A DNA stretch of 12,127 nt from positions 1 to 12,127 of the forward strand of contig DATKNA010000027.1 in assembly GCA_035541595.1 (NCBI GenBank), written 5' to 3'. The position numbers were made by a program, and so were the translations under genes. Within the stretch, counting starts at the first letter, position 1. Each line of letters begins with the position of its first letter. This DNA is from DATKNA01 sp035541595. GTDB taxonomy: Bacteria; Actinomycetota; Actinomycetes; Actinomycetales; Kineosporiaceae. Below the pieces are notes generated by a model. It saw only the letters and a program-made list of their open reading frames with translations. It had not been told where the DNA came from and did not search any database. Below are positions 1 to 6,606 of the stretch, one piece after another.

Positions 1-671
1 CCGCGGTCACCGCGCGGGTCAGGCTCGTCGCCGGCGCCGTGATCGCGCCACTGCGGCACCCGTTGCTCGCCGCGCGCGAACTCGGCACGCTGGACCTGTT
101 GTCGGGTGGCCGTCTCGTGGTGCTCCCGACCGTGAGCTGGCACCGGGACGAGTACGCGGCCCTCGGGGTCCCCTTCCGGGAACGGGGCGCTCTGCTGGAC
201 GAGCACCTCGAGGTGTGGCGGCTGTGCTGGGGCCCCTCGCCCGTCTCCTATCACGGTCGCCACTACCGGTTCGACGACGTCTTTCTGGAACCGGGGGCGT
301 TCAGCGAGCGGGGGCCGTACCTGTGGCTGGGCGGGGGCGCGATGTCGGCGAAGATCGTTGAGCGGGTGGTGCGGTACGGCGACGGGTTCAACCCGCTGGG
401 CGTGCGCACCGATGAGGAGATGGCCACCCTGCGCGGTGCGCTGGTCGCCGCCTGCCGCGACCCCGAGGAGCTCGAGCTGGTCGGCGGCACGCGAGGGAGG
501 TTCCGCGACGGCACGAGCTGCGCAGACCTCGGCGAGGCGATGGCCGGCATTCCCGCGCAGCGGGCTCAGGGGTACAGCACCTTCTGCATCAAGCCGTCGC
601 AGTTCATCGACGATCCCGACCAGGTCGGTGAGTTCTGCCGGGACGTGGTCCGCCGCGGCGAGGCTTTGTGA
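1..671 (+). CDS. LLM-class (probably F420-dependent) oxidoreductase, 5'-truncated
   Basis: This is the C-terminal part of a luciferase-like monooxygenase family enzyme. The reading frame is open from base 3 to the TGA at 669-671, and the true start lies left of the window; the GTG at 39 is internal. Family landmarks are a segment reading LAARELGTLDLLSGGRL, followed by WHRDEYAALG, the pattern of LLM proteins in which a 'SGGRL' strand precedes a W-x-x-E/D-[EF] helix. Later come PYLWLGGG and VRYGDGFNPLG, corresponding to the usual 'P.l.GG....ala...r.aDGW.P' block. Enzymes of this class in actinomycetes usually use reduced F420 or FMN to reduce or oxidise small organic substrates in the cytoplasm. 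The substrate cannot be read from the sequence. It ends in a non-coding stretch and shows no link to the eCIS genes further right. The family is fairly certain; the F420 preference is inferred from the host type. Confidence 0.85.
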   Translation, partial: AVTARVRLVAGAVIAPLRHPLLAARELGTLDLLSGGRLVVLPTVSWHRDEYAALGVPFRERGALLDEHLEVWRLCWGPSPVSYHGRHYRFDDVFLEPGAFSERGPYLWLGGGAMSAKIVERVVRYGDGFNPLGVRTDEEMATLRGALVAACRDPEELELVGGTRGRFRDGTSCADLGEAMAGIPAQRAQGYSTFCIKPSQFIDDPDQVGEFCRDVVRRGEAL

Positions 672-689
672 TCGCCGCGGGCTCCGGCG

Positions 690-854
690 CGATCCGCAGT
701 ACCCGCCGGCGTGCACGGAGGACCTGGTCCGCGGTCTCGCCTGCGCGCGGCGGTCGACAACAGCGGGCACTACCCGTTCATCGAGGAGCCGGCCCGGTTC
801 TGGTCCGTGCTGCGGACTTTCTCGGCAGCCAGGACGGCCCTGACGCGGCAGTGA
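690..854 (+). pseudogene. Remnant of an alpha/beta-hydrolase C-terminus
   Basis: From 753 to the TGA at 852-854 one frame reads VDNSGHYPFIEEPARFWSVL and continues as RTFSAARTALTRQ. This closely matches the end of alpha/beta-hydrolase fold enzymes, where S-G-H-[YF]-P-x-x-E-x-P-x-x-F carries the catalytic histidine (here codon 768-770) and the last helix. Just upstream, a different frame (about 695-750) reads PQYPPACTEDLVRGLA, which could be an earlier piece joined by a frame-disrupting deletion. There is no start codon, nucleophile elbow or upstream body, because the oxidoreductase gene ends at 671. I read this as a decayed fragment, not a working small gene. The left boundary is a guess. Confidence 0.5.
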
Positions 855-879
855 TCGACAGAACCACGGCCGGACGGCG

Positions 880-908
880 CGACACGCCGTGCCGCGGACG
901 GCGTGTCG
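880..908 (+). terminator. Hairpin after the hydrolase remnant
   Basis: A perfect 11-bp inverted repeat (CGACACGCCGT / ACGGCGTGTCG) encloses a 7-nt loop. It starts 25 nt after the TGA of the hydrolase remnant. No T-run follows, as is common for hairpins proposed to end transcription in high-GC actinomycetes. It may have served the lost hydrolase gene and may now insulate the regulator region. Termination is inferred from the structure only. Confidence 0.5.
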
Positions 909-931
909 GCAGTTCTGGCCGGCGTTGGGCC

Positions 932-964
932 GATCACGAGAGTGTGATCACGAGAGTGTGATCA
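932..964. promoter_or_regulatory. Tandem operator-like repeat, two GATCAC-N6-GTGATC units
   Basis: The 14-bp unit GATCACGAGAGTGT occurs twice in perfect tandem (932-945 and 946-959), followed by a partial third copy, GATCA (960-964). Read as dyads, this gives two overlapping sites, GATCAC-GAGAGT-GTGATC at 932-949 and 946-963, sharing the 8-bp palindrome GTGATCAC at 944-951. It lies about 115 bp before the regulator start codon at 1079. This is the form expected for a dimeric regulator bound at two adjacent sites. The cognate protein is unknown; autoregulation by the downstream LuxR-type gene is one possibility. Confidence 0.5.
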
Positions 965-1078
965 GGCGGGCACTGTCAGGGCCCGTTGAGCTCTCGTTGA
1001 GCCCTTGTGGAGCGATCGGCGAACGGCGCGACGAGACTGGCCAACGCGCCGTGCGCCGGACGACAGGATGGGTCAGGG

Positions 1079-1708
1079 ATGACGACTCAGCGGGTCAAGG
1101 TCTACGTCTACGCGAACGACCCGATCTCGCAGGCGGGCGTGATCAGCCAGCTCCGGCCGCGCCCGGAGACGCAGCTCGTGGATCCCGGTGACCTGGACCA
1201 GGCCGAGGTCGCCGTGGTGGTGACCGAGTCGGTGGACGGCGAGATCCTCCGCACGCTGCGCGCGATCCAGCGCGGCAGCGCCCCCAAGACGGTGCTGATC
1301 GCCGCCGCCCTGGACGAGGCGGCCGTCGTGCTCGCCGCCGAGGCGGGAGTCTCGGGCCTGCTTCGGCGCGCGGAGGTCTCCCCTGACCGGTTGGTCACCG
1401 TGATCCTCAAGGTCCGGGCCGGCCAGGCGGAGATGCCGAACGATCTCCTCGCCGGTCTCCTGGGTCAGGTGGGCAGGCTGCAACGGCAGGTCCTCGCGCC
1501 CCGCGGGCTGCGGTTCTCCGGGCTCAGCGAACGGGAGATCGACGTGCTCAAGCTCGTCGCAGAAGGCCTGGACACCGGCGAGATCGCCCGTCGGCTGGCG
1601 TTCAGCGATCGCACGATCAAAGCGATCCTGCACGACGTCACGACCCGCCTGCAGTTACGCAACCGGGCCCACGCCGTGGCGTACGCCGTCCGCGAAGGCC
1701 TGATCTGA
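1079..1708 (+). CDS. NarL/LuxR-type transcriptional regulator with degenerate receiver domain
   Basis: A 209-residue protein. Residues 1-115 have the fold pattern of a response-regulator receiver (VKVYVYANDPISQAGVISQL opens strand 1 and helix 1). Residues 146-209 form a LuxR-type helix-turn-helix: LSEREIDVLKLVAEG, then EIARRLAFSDRTIKAIL as the recognition part. The receiver lacks the usual phosphate acceptor: the strand that normally ends in aspartate reads VAVVVTES (about 44-51), and the later conserved lysine position reads LLRRAEV. Control by aspartyl phosphorylation is therefore unlikely, and binding or dimerisation control is inferred. The ATG at 1079 was chosen because AGGATGGG sits 6 nt upstream; an in-frame extension to 1007 has no family content. 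It probably acts on its own region or on the neighbouring eCIS-associated genes, but no target can be proven here. Confidence 0.85.
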   Translation: MTTQRVKVYVYANDPISQAGVISQLRPRPETQLVDPGDLDQAEVAVVVTESVDGEILRTLRAIQRGSAPKTVLIAAALDEAAVVLAAEAGVSGLLRRAEVSPDRLVTVILKVRAGQAEMPNDLLAGLLGQVGRLQRQVLAPRGLRFSGLSEREIDVLKLVAEGLDTGEIARRLAFSDRTIKAILHDVTTRLQLRNRAHAVAYAVREGLI

Positions 1709-1744
1709 TCCGTCGACGATCGAACGCGCTGCCGGCACGTGCTT

Positions 1745-1764
1745 CGGACGTCGACCACCGTCCG
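1745..1764 (+). terminator. Possible terminator after the regulator gene
   Basis: A 6-bp perfect stem (CGGACG / CGTCCG) with an 8-nt loop lies 36 nt after the regulator stop codon. It has no T-run. It is short, so this is a weak call. Confidence 0.3.
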
Positions 1765-1820
1765 CCCCATCGGTCGAGACCACCGACGAGGGCACCCGCG
1801 CCTCCCTCGCCTCAAGCGTG

Positions 1821-1849
1821 TTGACGGCGTGAATCCGACCGCTCACGCT
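1821..1849 (+). promoter_or_regulatory. Weak promoter candidate for the lysozyme-like gene
   Basis: TTGACG at 1821-1826 is a good -35 match. A 17-bp spacer leads to CACGCT at 1844-1849, which matches the -10 consensus only at its A and last T. It lies 40-70 bp upstream of the GTG at 1890. The -10 box overlaps the hairpin at 1840-1870, so promoter and hairpin cannot both be simply right. Confidence 0.25.
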
Positions 1850-1870
1850 GGACGTCGGAGCGGATGAGCG
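1840..1870 (+). promoter_or_regulatory. Hairpin just upstream of the lysozyme-like gene
   Basis: CGCTCA (1840-1845) pairs with TGAGCG (1865-1870), and CGCT (1846-1849) pairs with AGCG (1859-1862). This gives ten base pairs with a two-base bulge and a 9-nt loop. The ribosome binding site GAGGTGGG (1877-1884) follows 6 nt later. It could be a leader structure affecting translation, or a terminator for the regulator transcript. Function is inferred from position only. Confidence 0.35.
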
Positions 1871-1889
1871 CGGATCGAGGTGGGACGTC

Positions 1890-2903
1890 GTGAGCAGGCT
1901 CAGCCCTTCCCAGATCTACACCCTCCTGCTCCAAGGAGGGTTCAAGCCCGACCAGGCAAGAATCATGACGGCGATCGCCCAGGCCGAGTCCGGTGGGAAT
2001 CCGGCCGCCGTCGGCGACGTCCGCCTGCAGAACGCCACCTGGGGGCCGTCGGTCGGGCTCTTCCAGGTCCGGACGCTCAAGAGCGAGACCGGGACGGACC
2101 AGGATCGAGACATCCACCACCTGATGGGCGATCTCCGGGCTCAGGTGCACGCGGCGTACGAGATCTCGGACCAGGGGCGTAACTTCCAGCCCTGGAGCAC
2201 CTTCACCAGCGGTTCGTACCGCCAGTTCCTCGACGCACCGCTGGACACGGTCTCGCTGGACAACCTGCCGGACGTCGGCGCGGGCTCCTCGGCCCCGGGG
2301 GTCGACCAGATGCCCGCGGACCCGTTCGCCATCGACCGGGGGGTGACGCCGATGGCGGTCGCGGACAGCGATGGTGACGGGCTGACGGACCAGTTCGAGG
2401 CCCTGCTCGGGACCGACCCGCATCAGGCGGACAGCGATCACGACGGCCTGTCGGACGCCTACGAGACGACCATCAGTCACACCGACCCCAATTCGGCGGA
2501 CACCGACCACGACGGGATCAGCGACAGTGTCGAGGTCGCCCGGGGAACCGATCCCGGCCACGTGGACCTGCCGGCCGCCGCCAGGGCGGCGGGCTTCGGC
2601 GGACTGGCGACCCTCGACTCCGATCATGACGGGTTGAGCGACGCGTACGAGCAACAGCACGGGACGAATCCGTTCTCGGCCGACACCGACCACGACGGAC
2701 TCCCGGATGGCGTCGAGGTCGCGCGTGGGCTCGACCCGTTGTCGGTCGACAGCAACCACGACGGTCTCACGGACGGGTTCGCCGCCACGAACGACCTGCT
2801 CGACCCTGCGCCGACCGGCGGGCCCCACGACGGCGTCGCCGACCCGTTGGGTGCCGGGCACGACCTCCTCTCGCTGGATCCGGCTGCCGACCCGCTGCAC
2901 TGA
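1890..2903 (+). CDS. Lysozyme-like (SLT) protein with calcium-binding-type DxDxDG repeats
   Basis: A 337-residue protein of two parts. Residues about 8-115 look like a lysozyme-fold transglycosylase domain: IMTAIAQAESGGNPAAVGD places the likely catalytic glutamate at E33, and VGLFQVRTL (55-63) matches the 'GLFQi' segment of SLT and phage tail lysozymes. A linker (116-158) leads to six aspartate-rich repeats (159-306) of the thrombospondin type 3 kind, each with DxDxDG and a following D-x-x-E or equivalent, ending in a seventh vestigial copy. Such repeats normally bind calcium and form a stiff rod. No signal peptide or membrane helix is visible, so export would need lysis or a non-Sec route such as loading into the neighbouring eCIS. 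The GTG at 1890 is preceded by GAGGTGGG at a 5-nt gap. The gene converges on the dynamin operon with 4 bp between stops. Peptidoglycan cleavage is inferred from the fold motifs. Confidence 0.82.
   Translation: MSRLSPSQIYTLLLQGGFKPDQARIMTAIAQAESGGNPAAVGDVRLQNATWGPSVGLFQVRTLKSETGTDQDRDIHHLMGDLRAQVHAAYEISDQGRNFQPWSTFTSGSYRQFLDAPLDTVSLDNLPDVGAGSSAPGVDQMPADPFAIDRGVTPMAVADSDGDGLTDQFEALLGTDPHQADSDHDGLSDAYETTISHTDPNSADTDHDGISDSVEVARGTDPGHVDLPAAARAAGFGGLATLDSDHDGLSDAYEQQHGTNPFSADTDHDGLPDGVEVARGLDPLSVDSNHDGLTDGFAATNDLLDPAPTGGPHDGVADPLGAGHDLLSLDPAADPLH
2364..2807 (+). repeat. Six in-gene DxDxDG (thrombospondin type 3-like) repeats
   Basis: Repeat units start at residues 159, 181, 204, 243, 265 and 287 of the lysozyme-like protein, so the spacing is 22, 23, 39, 22 and 22. 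Units 2-3 and 4-5 look like a duplicated pair: DSDHDGLSDAYE begins units 2 and 4, and DTDHDG with VEVARG marks units 3 and 5. A 17-residue insert separates the pairs. At DNA level the 17-mer GACACCGACCACGACGG is identical at 2499-2515 and 2682-2698, while the rest has diverged, so the duplication is old or codon-drifted. Confidence 0.8.
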
Positions 2904-2907
2904 CGGC

Positions 2908-4386
2908 TCAGGCGGTGACCGTCGCCAGGTCGGCGAGGATCCCCTCGCAGGTACGCGCGACGCCTCGGGCCGCGAGCTGCAGCCGCCGGTCCGTCAGCGG
3001 CGACGTCGCCACCTGCTGCCAGCGGGTCAGCGCCGCCAGCGCGGCGGCCCTGCGCTCCTCGCCCGTCGAGCCCTCAGACAGGCCCAGCCGGCCGGCCGTG
3101 CTGTGCCCCGACCCGCCGAGCAGCCGGTCCATCTCCTCCTCCAGCTGGTCCGACACCTGGAGGAAGCCCGCCCGCAGGTCGTTGAGCAGGCGCACCTCGA
3201 CGAACTCGTGCGCCGAGGCCGTCACCTCCTCCGCCGCGGCTTCCAGCATTCCGGCGTCGCTGCAGCCGCCCCGGCGGACGACGGCCCGGACCGCGGCCAG
3301 CGCCGAGCGGGCCCGCAACAACTGGCTGCGCTCGGTGAACTGGCGCACCAGGACTGCCCGTAACTCCCCGAGTCCGCTGACCTCGGCCAGCCGGACCGCC
3401 AGCTCGGTGGCCGAACGCACCTCGCCGGCGCGGATCAGCGTGACCGTCAGCCGGACCCCGAAGAGCCCGAGCCGGTCGATCAGGTGCATCCGCTCCAGCT
3501 GGCTCAGGTCGCTCGGGGCATCCTCGCGGGTGAGCCGGTCCGCGGTGAGCAGGAGGTCCTGCATGGAGGCCTCGGGCAGGGCGGCGATCCGGGCCAGTGC
3601 CCGGTACTCCTCCTCACGCAGGGTGGACGCGGTCTGGCCCAGCAACCCGGCGACGGGGATCACCATCGGGCACAACCGGTGGATCCGACGATCGTGCTGG
3701 TACCGCGCGGCGACCCGGGCCGCGACCTGCAACGCGTCCAGCCGGCAGGCGCCGATCTCGTCGGCTCGGGAGAGCACCCCGACCGTGTTGACCGGTGTCC
3801 CCCGGCCGAGCTCGTCGTCGTGGAACGCCTCCAGGAAGCGGACGTCGCTGGCGTGGGTGTGGCGCAGCAGGTACAGCACGGCGTCGACCACCGGGGGGCG
3901 CTCGTCGTCCACCGCCATGAGGTCCGTCACCCGGTCGGAGACCTCCGCGGACAGCGAGCCGATCCCCGGCGTGTCGATCAGTGTGACCTCGCGCAGGCGG
4001 GAGGAGGGCCAGGTCACCTCGAGGTGATCGATCTCCTCGACCGGCGCGCCGAGGTCGACCTCCAATGCTCCGGCCTCGCGGCCGAAGGGGCGCTGCTCGC
4101 GGCGGCCGTCCCGGCGGTACGCGATCACGCTCCTGGTGGGGCCGCCGACGTACCACGTGACCACCCGGGTGCATTCCCCGGCGTCGGTCGGCGCGAGCTC
4201 CTCTCCGACCAGCGCGTTCAGCAGCGTCGACTTTCCTGCCTTGACCCGGCCCGCGATGGCCAGTCGCAGCGGTTCGGACATCCGCCGCCCGGCCTCCTCC
4301 ACCTGGGCCCGGGACAGGGGATCCCGGGCGCGGTCCCTGGCCGTCCCGATCAGCGATCGGACGGAGTCCATCAGGTGATCGCTCAT
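2908..4386 (-). CDS. Dynamin-like GTPase without membrane helix (IniC-like)
   Basis: A 492-residue GTPase of the bacterial dynamin-like group. The P-loop is GRVKAGKST (46-54), a switch I threonine sits in GECTRVV (T73), and DTPG (138-141) is the G3 motif. The base-recognition motif reads LSRADE (205-210) where N/TKxD is usual. The C-terminal half (about 260-492) is helical, charged and free of hydrophobic membrane spans. Dynamin-like proteins bind and reshape membranes using GTP. M. tuberculosis IniC is 493 residues, lacks membrane spans and follows the larger, membrane-spanning IniA, so size, topology and gene order match that pair. The ATG at 4384-4386 overlaps the stop of the upstream dynamin gene as ATGA, so the two are translationally coupled and probably act as a heteromeric pair. 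Its role beside an eCIS locus is unknown. Confidence 0.85.
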   Translation of the reverse strand: MSDHLMDSVRSLIGTARDRARDPLSRAQVEEAGRRMSEPLRLAIAGRVKAGKSTLLNALVGEELAPTDAGECTRVVTWYVGGPTRSVIAYRRDGRREQRPFGREAGALEVDLGAPVEEIDHLEVTWPSSRLREVTLIDTPGIGSLSAEVSDRVTDLMAVDDERPPVVDAVLYLLRHTHASDVRFLEAFHDDELGRGTPVNTVGVLSRADEIGACRLDALQVAARVAARYQHDRRIHRLCPMVIPVAGLLGQTASTLREEEYRALARIAALPEASMQDLLLTADRLTREDAPSDLSQLERMHLIDRLGLFGVRLTVTLIRAGEVRSATELAVRLAEVSGLGELRAVLVRQFTERSQLLRARSALAAVRAVVRRGGCSDAGMLEAAAEEVTASAHEFVEVRLLNDLRAGFLQVSDQLEEEMDRLLGGSGHSTAGRLGLSEGSTGEERRAAALAALTRWQQVATSPLTDRRLQLAARGVARTCEGILADLATVTA

Positions 4387-6452
4387 GCGGCACCTCGGCG
4401 GGCCACCGCGATCTCGCCGAGCCGGTCGATCTCGCGGCGGCGTTCGCCCAGCTGCTCGGCCCTCACCTCACGGTCCGGCGGTGCCAGCCGCACGGCCCGC
4501 TCGGCGGACCCAAGGGCCCGCTCCGACGTGGCGTGCAGCAGCGCAGCGCGGGCCTGGAATTCGTCGCGGAGCTCGCGCCGGGTCCGCCGGAGGGCGTCGA
4601 GGCAGTCCTTCCCGACCACGAACGCCGCTTCGTCGAGGTAGCGCCGGCAGGCGATCTTCGCCTGTTGTCGGCGGTAGACGAGCTGGCGCTGGCGTTCGTC
4701 CCGGATCAGCTTGATGCCGATGCCCGCACCCAGGACGAGCGACAGCGGGGCCAACGCGACCATCAGCAGCACGTGCGGGGCAGCGATCCCCAGGGCCAAC
4801 GAGGGGATCAGGGCGGCGGTCCGCCCAGCGAAGATCATCCGAGTGAGCTGCTGGCCGCCGGCCGGCGCCGCGGACTGTGCCGGCTCGAGAGCCAGGCCTC
4901 GGAGCACCTCCGCAGGCGCCGTCAGCCCGAGGTCCAGCGGCACCTCCGACTCCATCGCGAAGGTCTCCGCCACGTCGGACATGAGCTGCGCGGTGCGCGT
5001 GGTCATCAGGTCGTAGTTGGCGGAGGCGGCAACGATCACCTGCCGCTGGAGCCAGACCTCGATGTCCGACCAGGTCTGCCGCGGATCGCCCTGATCGATC
5101 ACGGCCTCGACCTCGCGATTCAGGACCCGGATCCGCTCGTCGAGGTCGTACTTGACGTCGGCCACGAGGCTCTCGACGCCGTCGTTCAAGAACTGCTGCC
5201 AGCCGGTTCCGCCGTCCATCAGCCGCCGGGTCCGCTCGGAGCGGCGCCGCAGCTCCTCGACCATCTCCTGGGACGCCTCCGGCTGGGCCAGCACCTGCTC
5301 CTCGGCGACGACCTCCATCCGCAACTGCTCGGTCGCGAACGCGATGTCGCGGGTTGCCGCGGTCACCGCCTCGTTCGCGGCCGCCTCGACCACGTCGGTG
5401 CGCAGCCAGTCGAACAGCGGCGCGAAGCCGGACTCCTCGTTGAGCTCCGGCTGTCGCCAGGCGCGCAGGCGGAGGAACGATGACACCGCCAGCAGCGGGA
5501 CGTCGATGCCCGCGCGGGAGAGATGCTGGCGGTCCAGCTCGACGATCCGCCGCCACTGCGGATACAGATCGATCTTGGTGATCACGCAGGCGGCAGCGGG
5601 GCAGCGCTCGAGGGCCTGGCGCAGGAAGGCGACCTCGGGGGCGGTGAGCTCCTGGCTCGCGTCGGTGACGAAGATCATCCCACAGGCCTCACCGAGTGCA
5701 CCCAGGGTGACGACGCCATGCGCCGAGTCCAGCCCGCCGACCCCCGGGGTGTCGACGAGTCCCAGCCCGGTCCGCAGGAGGCGGTGGGGCAGCCGCACCT
5801 CGACCGAGCGCAGCCGTCGCCGCCAGGTCGGGTCGGCGGCCTCGGAGACCAGCTGGACCATGTGGTCGACGTCCACGAGCTCCTCGACCACCTGGGGTTC
5901 GGGATCGCCCGGCGTCTCCAGGCGGGCGACGGCGGAGGGAGGCGAGCCGTACCGGATCAACGTCGGGACCGCCGTGACGATGTCGGCGTCGACCGGACAG
6001 ATGTCGGTCTGGAGCAAGGCGTTGACCAGCGTGCTCTTGCCACGCTTGAACTCGCCCACGACGGCGACGCCGAGGACCTGCCCGGCCAGCCGCCGGCGCA
6101 CCCGCTCCAGATGCGTCCCGACGTCCGGCCGGTCGTGCTGCTCGGCGAGCCGGCGGCCCTCGTCCAGGGCCGACACGACCCGGGCCATGCCGGCTGACGG
6201 TGCCGCCCCCGGCGTCGAGACCGGGCTGGCGGCCGGGCCCGGGGGGGCGACCGGCTCGGCCGCGGCCACGGGGTCGGAGGCGACGACCGGGCCAGGATCG
6301 GCCACCGGGCCGGGGGCGACGTCCGGCTCCGACGACGACTCGTCGACCGGCGGGGTGCCGTCGCCGACCTGCCAGCCCAGGTACTCGCCGCAGTCGACGC
6401 AGAACTGCGCGCCGGCAGGGTTCTGCCGGCCACAGTTCGAGCAGACCGCCAT
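4383..6452 (-). CDS. Zinc-ribbon dynamin-like GTPase with C-terminal membrane hairpin (IniA-like)
   Basis: A 689-residue protein. Residues 4-21 form a zinc ribbon (C4-x2-C7 and C18-x2-C21, with NPAGAQFC between). Residues 30-88 are a Pro/Ala/Val-rich linker. The GTPase domain follows, with P-loop GEFKRGKST (133-141), DTPG (234-237) and TKID (292-295), all four bases of a working G domain. Long helical segments run from about 355 to 515. A hydrophobic stretch (about 545-581) fits a membrane-inserted hairpin or paddle, then comes a basic, coiled C-terminus. The layout resembles mycobacterial IniA and other bacterial dynamin-like proteins, which sit at the inner membrane; the zinc ribbon is an addition. 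I chose the ATG at 6450-6452 over the one at 6456-6458 because GGAGGA touches the latter and is ideally spaced for the former. It overlaps the next gene by ATGA. The zinc ribbon is strikingly like that of the divergent neighbour at 6607. Confidence 0.87.
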   Translation of the reverse strand: MAVCSNCGRQNPAGAQFCVDCGEYLGWQVGDGTPPVDESSSEPDVAPGPVADPGPVVASDPVAAAEPVAPPGPAASPVSTPGAAPSAGMARVVSALDEGRRLAEQHDRPDVGTHLERVRRRLAGQVLGVAVVGEFKRGKSTLVNALLQTDICPVDADIVTAVPTLIRYGSPPSAVARLETPGDPEPQVVEELVDVDHMVQLVSEAADPTWRRRLRSVEVRLPHRLLRTGLGLVDTPGVGGLDSAHGVVTLGALGEACGMIFVTDASQELTAPEVAFLRQALERCPAAACVITKIDLYPQWRRIVELDRQHLSRAGIDVPLLAVSSFLRLRAWRQPELNEESGFAPLFDWLRTDVVEAAANEAVTAATRDIAFATEQLRMEVVAEEQVLAQPEASQEMVEELRRRSERTRRLMDGGTGWQQFLNDGVESLVADVKYDLDERIRVLNREVEAVIDQGDPRQTWSDIEVWLQRQVIVAASANYDLMTTRTAQLMSDVAETFAMESEVPLDLGLTAPAEVLRGLALEPAQSAAPAGGQQLTRMIFAGRTAALIPSLALGIAAPHVLLMVALAPLSLVLGAGIGIKLIRDERQRQLVYRRQQAKIACRRYLDEAAFVVGKDCLDALRRTRRELRDEFQARAALLHATSERALGSAERAVRLAPPDREVRAEQLGERRREIDRLGEIAVARRGAA

Positions 6453-6458
6453 GCCCAT

Positions 6459-6464
6459 TCCTCC
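6459..6464 (-). promoter_or_regulatory. Ribosome binding site that decides the dynamin start
   Basis: On the minus strand GGAGGA is followed at once by ATGGGCATGGCG. The first ATG (6458-6456) directly abuts the Shine-Dalgarno sequence. The second (6452-6450) lies 6 nt beyond it, the usual distance, so the second is preferred and the protein begins MAVCSNCG. Confidence 0.65.
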
Positions 6465-6606
6465 AGGACAGCCGTAGCCGGTAGGTCATTCTGACAAACC
6501 CAGCGCGCGGGGACGCCGGCACCGACGAGGCGGCTCAGCCGGTAGCCTCCAGGAGCAGGAGCTTCGGGCTGGGCACTCGGAGTCGAGGCGCCGACATGGG
6601 GGTGCC
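6465..6606. promoter_or_regulatory. Divergent promoter region between dynamin operon and zinc-ribbon membrane protein
   Basis: The two start codons point away from each other, so promoters for both must lie in this stretch. On the minus strand TTGTCA (6496-6491) is a plausible -35 box, but no good -10 follows at standard spacing. On the plus strand TAGCCT (6543-6548) fits an actinomycete-type TAnnnT -10, with no -35. The 9-mer AGCCGGTAG occurs at both ends (6476-6484 and 6537-6545) and could be a shared site. Only the divergent arrangement itself is secure. Confidence 0.4.

Larger units (their letters stand above)
672..1078. other. 407-bp non-coding region before the regulator gene
   Basis: No convincing intact gene lies here. 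It holds the alpha/beta-hydrolase remnant (to 854), the hairpin at 880-908 and the tandem dyad repeat at 932-964. It also contains two copies of CGTTGAG eleven bases apart (984-990 and 995-1001), placing them on the same DNA face. Short open frames crossing the region lack ribosome binding sites and family signals. The promoter of the regulator gene is expected between about 965 and 1060, but I see no clear -10/-35 pair. Confidence 0.6.

Noticed and set aside
668..961. Short plus-strand frame overlapping the oxidoreductase stop
   Set aside because: It is Arg-rich, crosses the hairpin and repeat, and has no protein-family match. The only meaningful peptide here is in another frame (the hydrolase tail).
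932..964. CRISPR-like or mobile-element repeat reading of the tandem 14-mers
   Set aside because: There are only two full copies with no spacers, no terminal inverted repeats and no transposase nearby. An operator fits better.
1812..2900. A 362-residue minus-strand open frame opposite the lysozyme-like gene
   Set aside because: Its repeated Val/Arg segments are simply the complement of the DxDxDG repeats. There is no ribosome site or family signal.
5152..6477. A 441-residue plus-strand frame opposite the zinc-ribbon dynamin
   Set aside because: It is a Ser/Arg/Thr-rich shadow. The minus strand has complete GTPase motifs and a good ribosome site.
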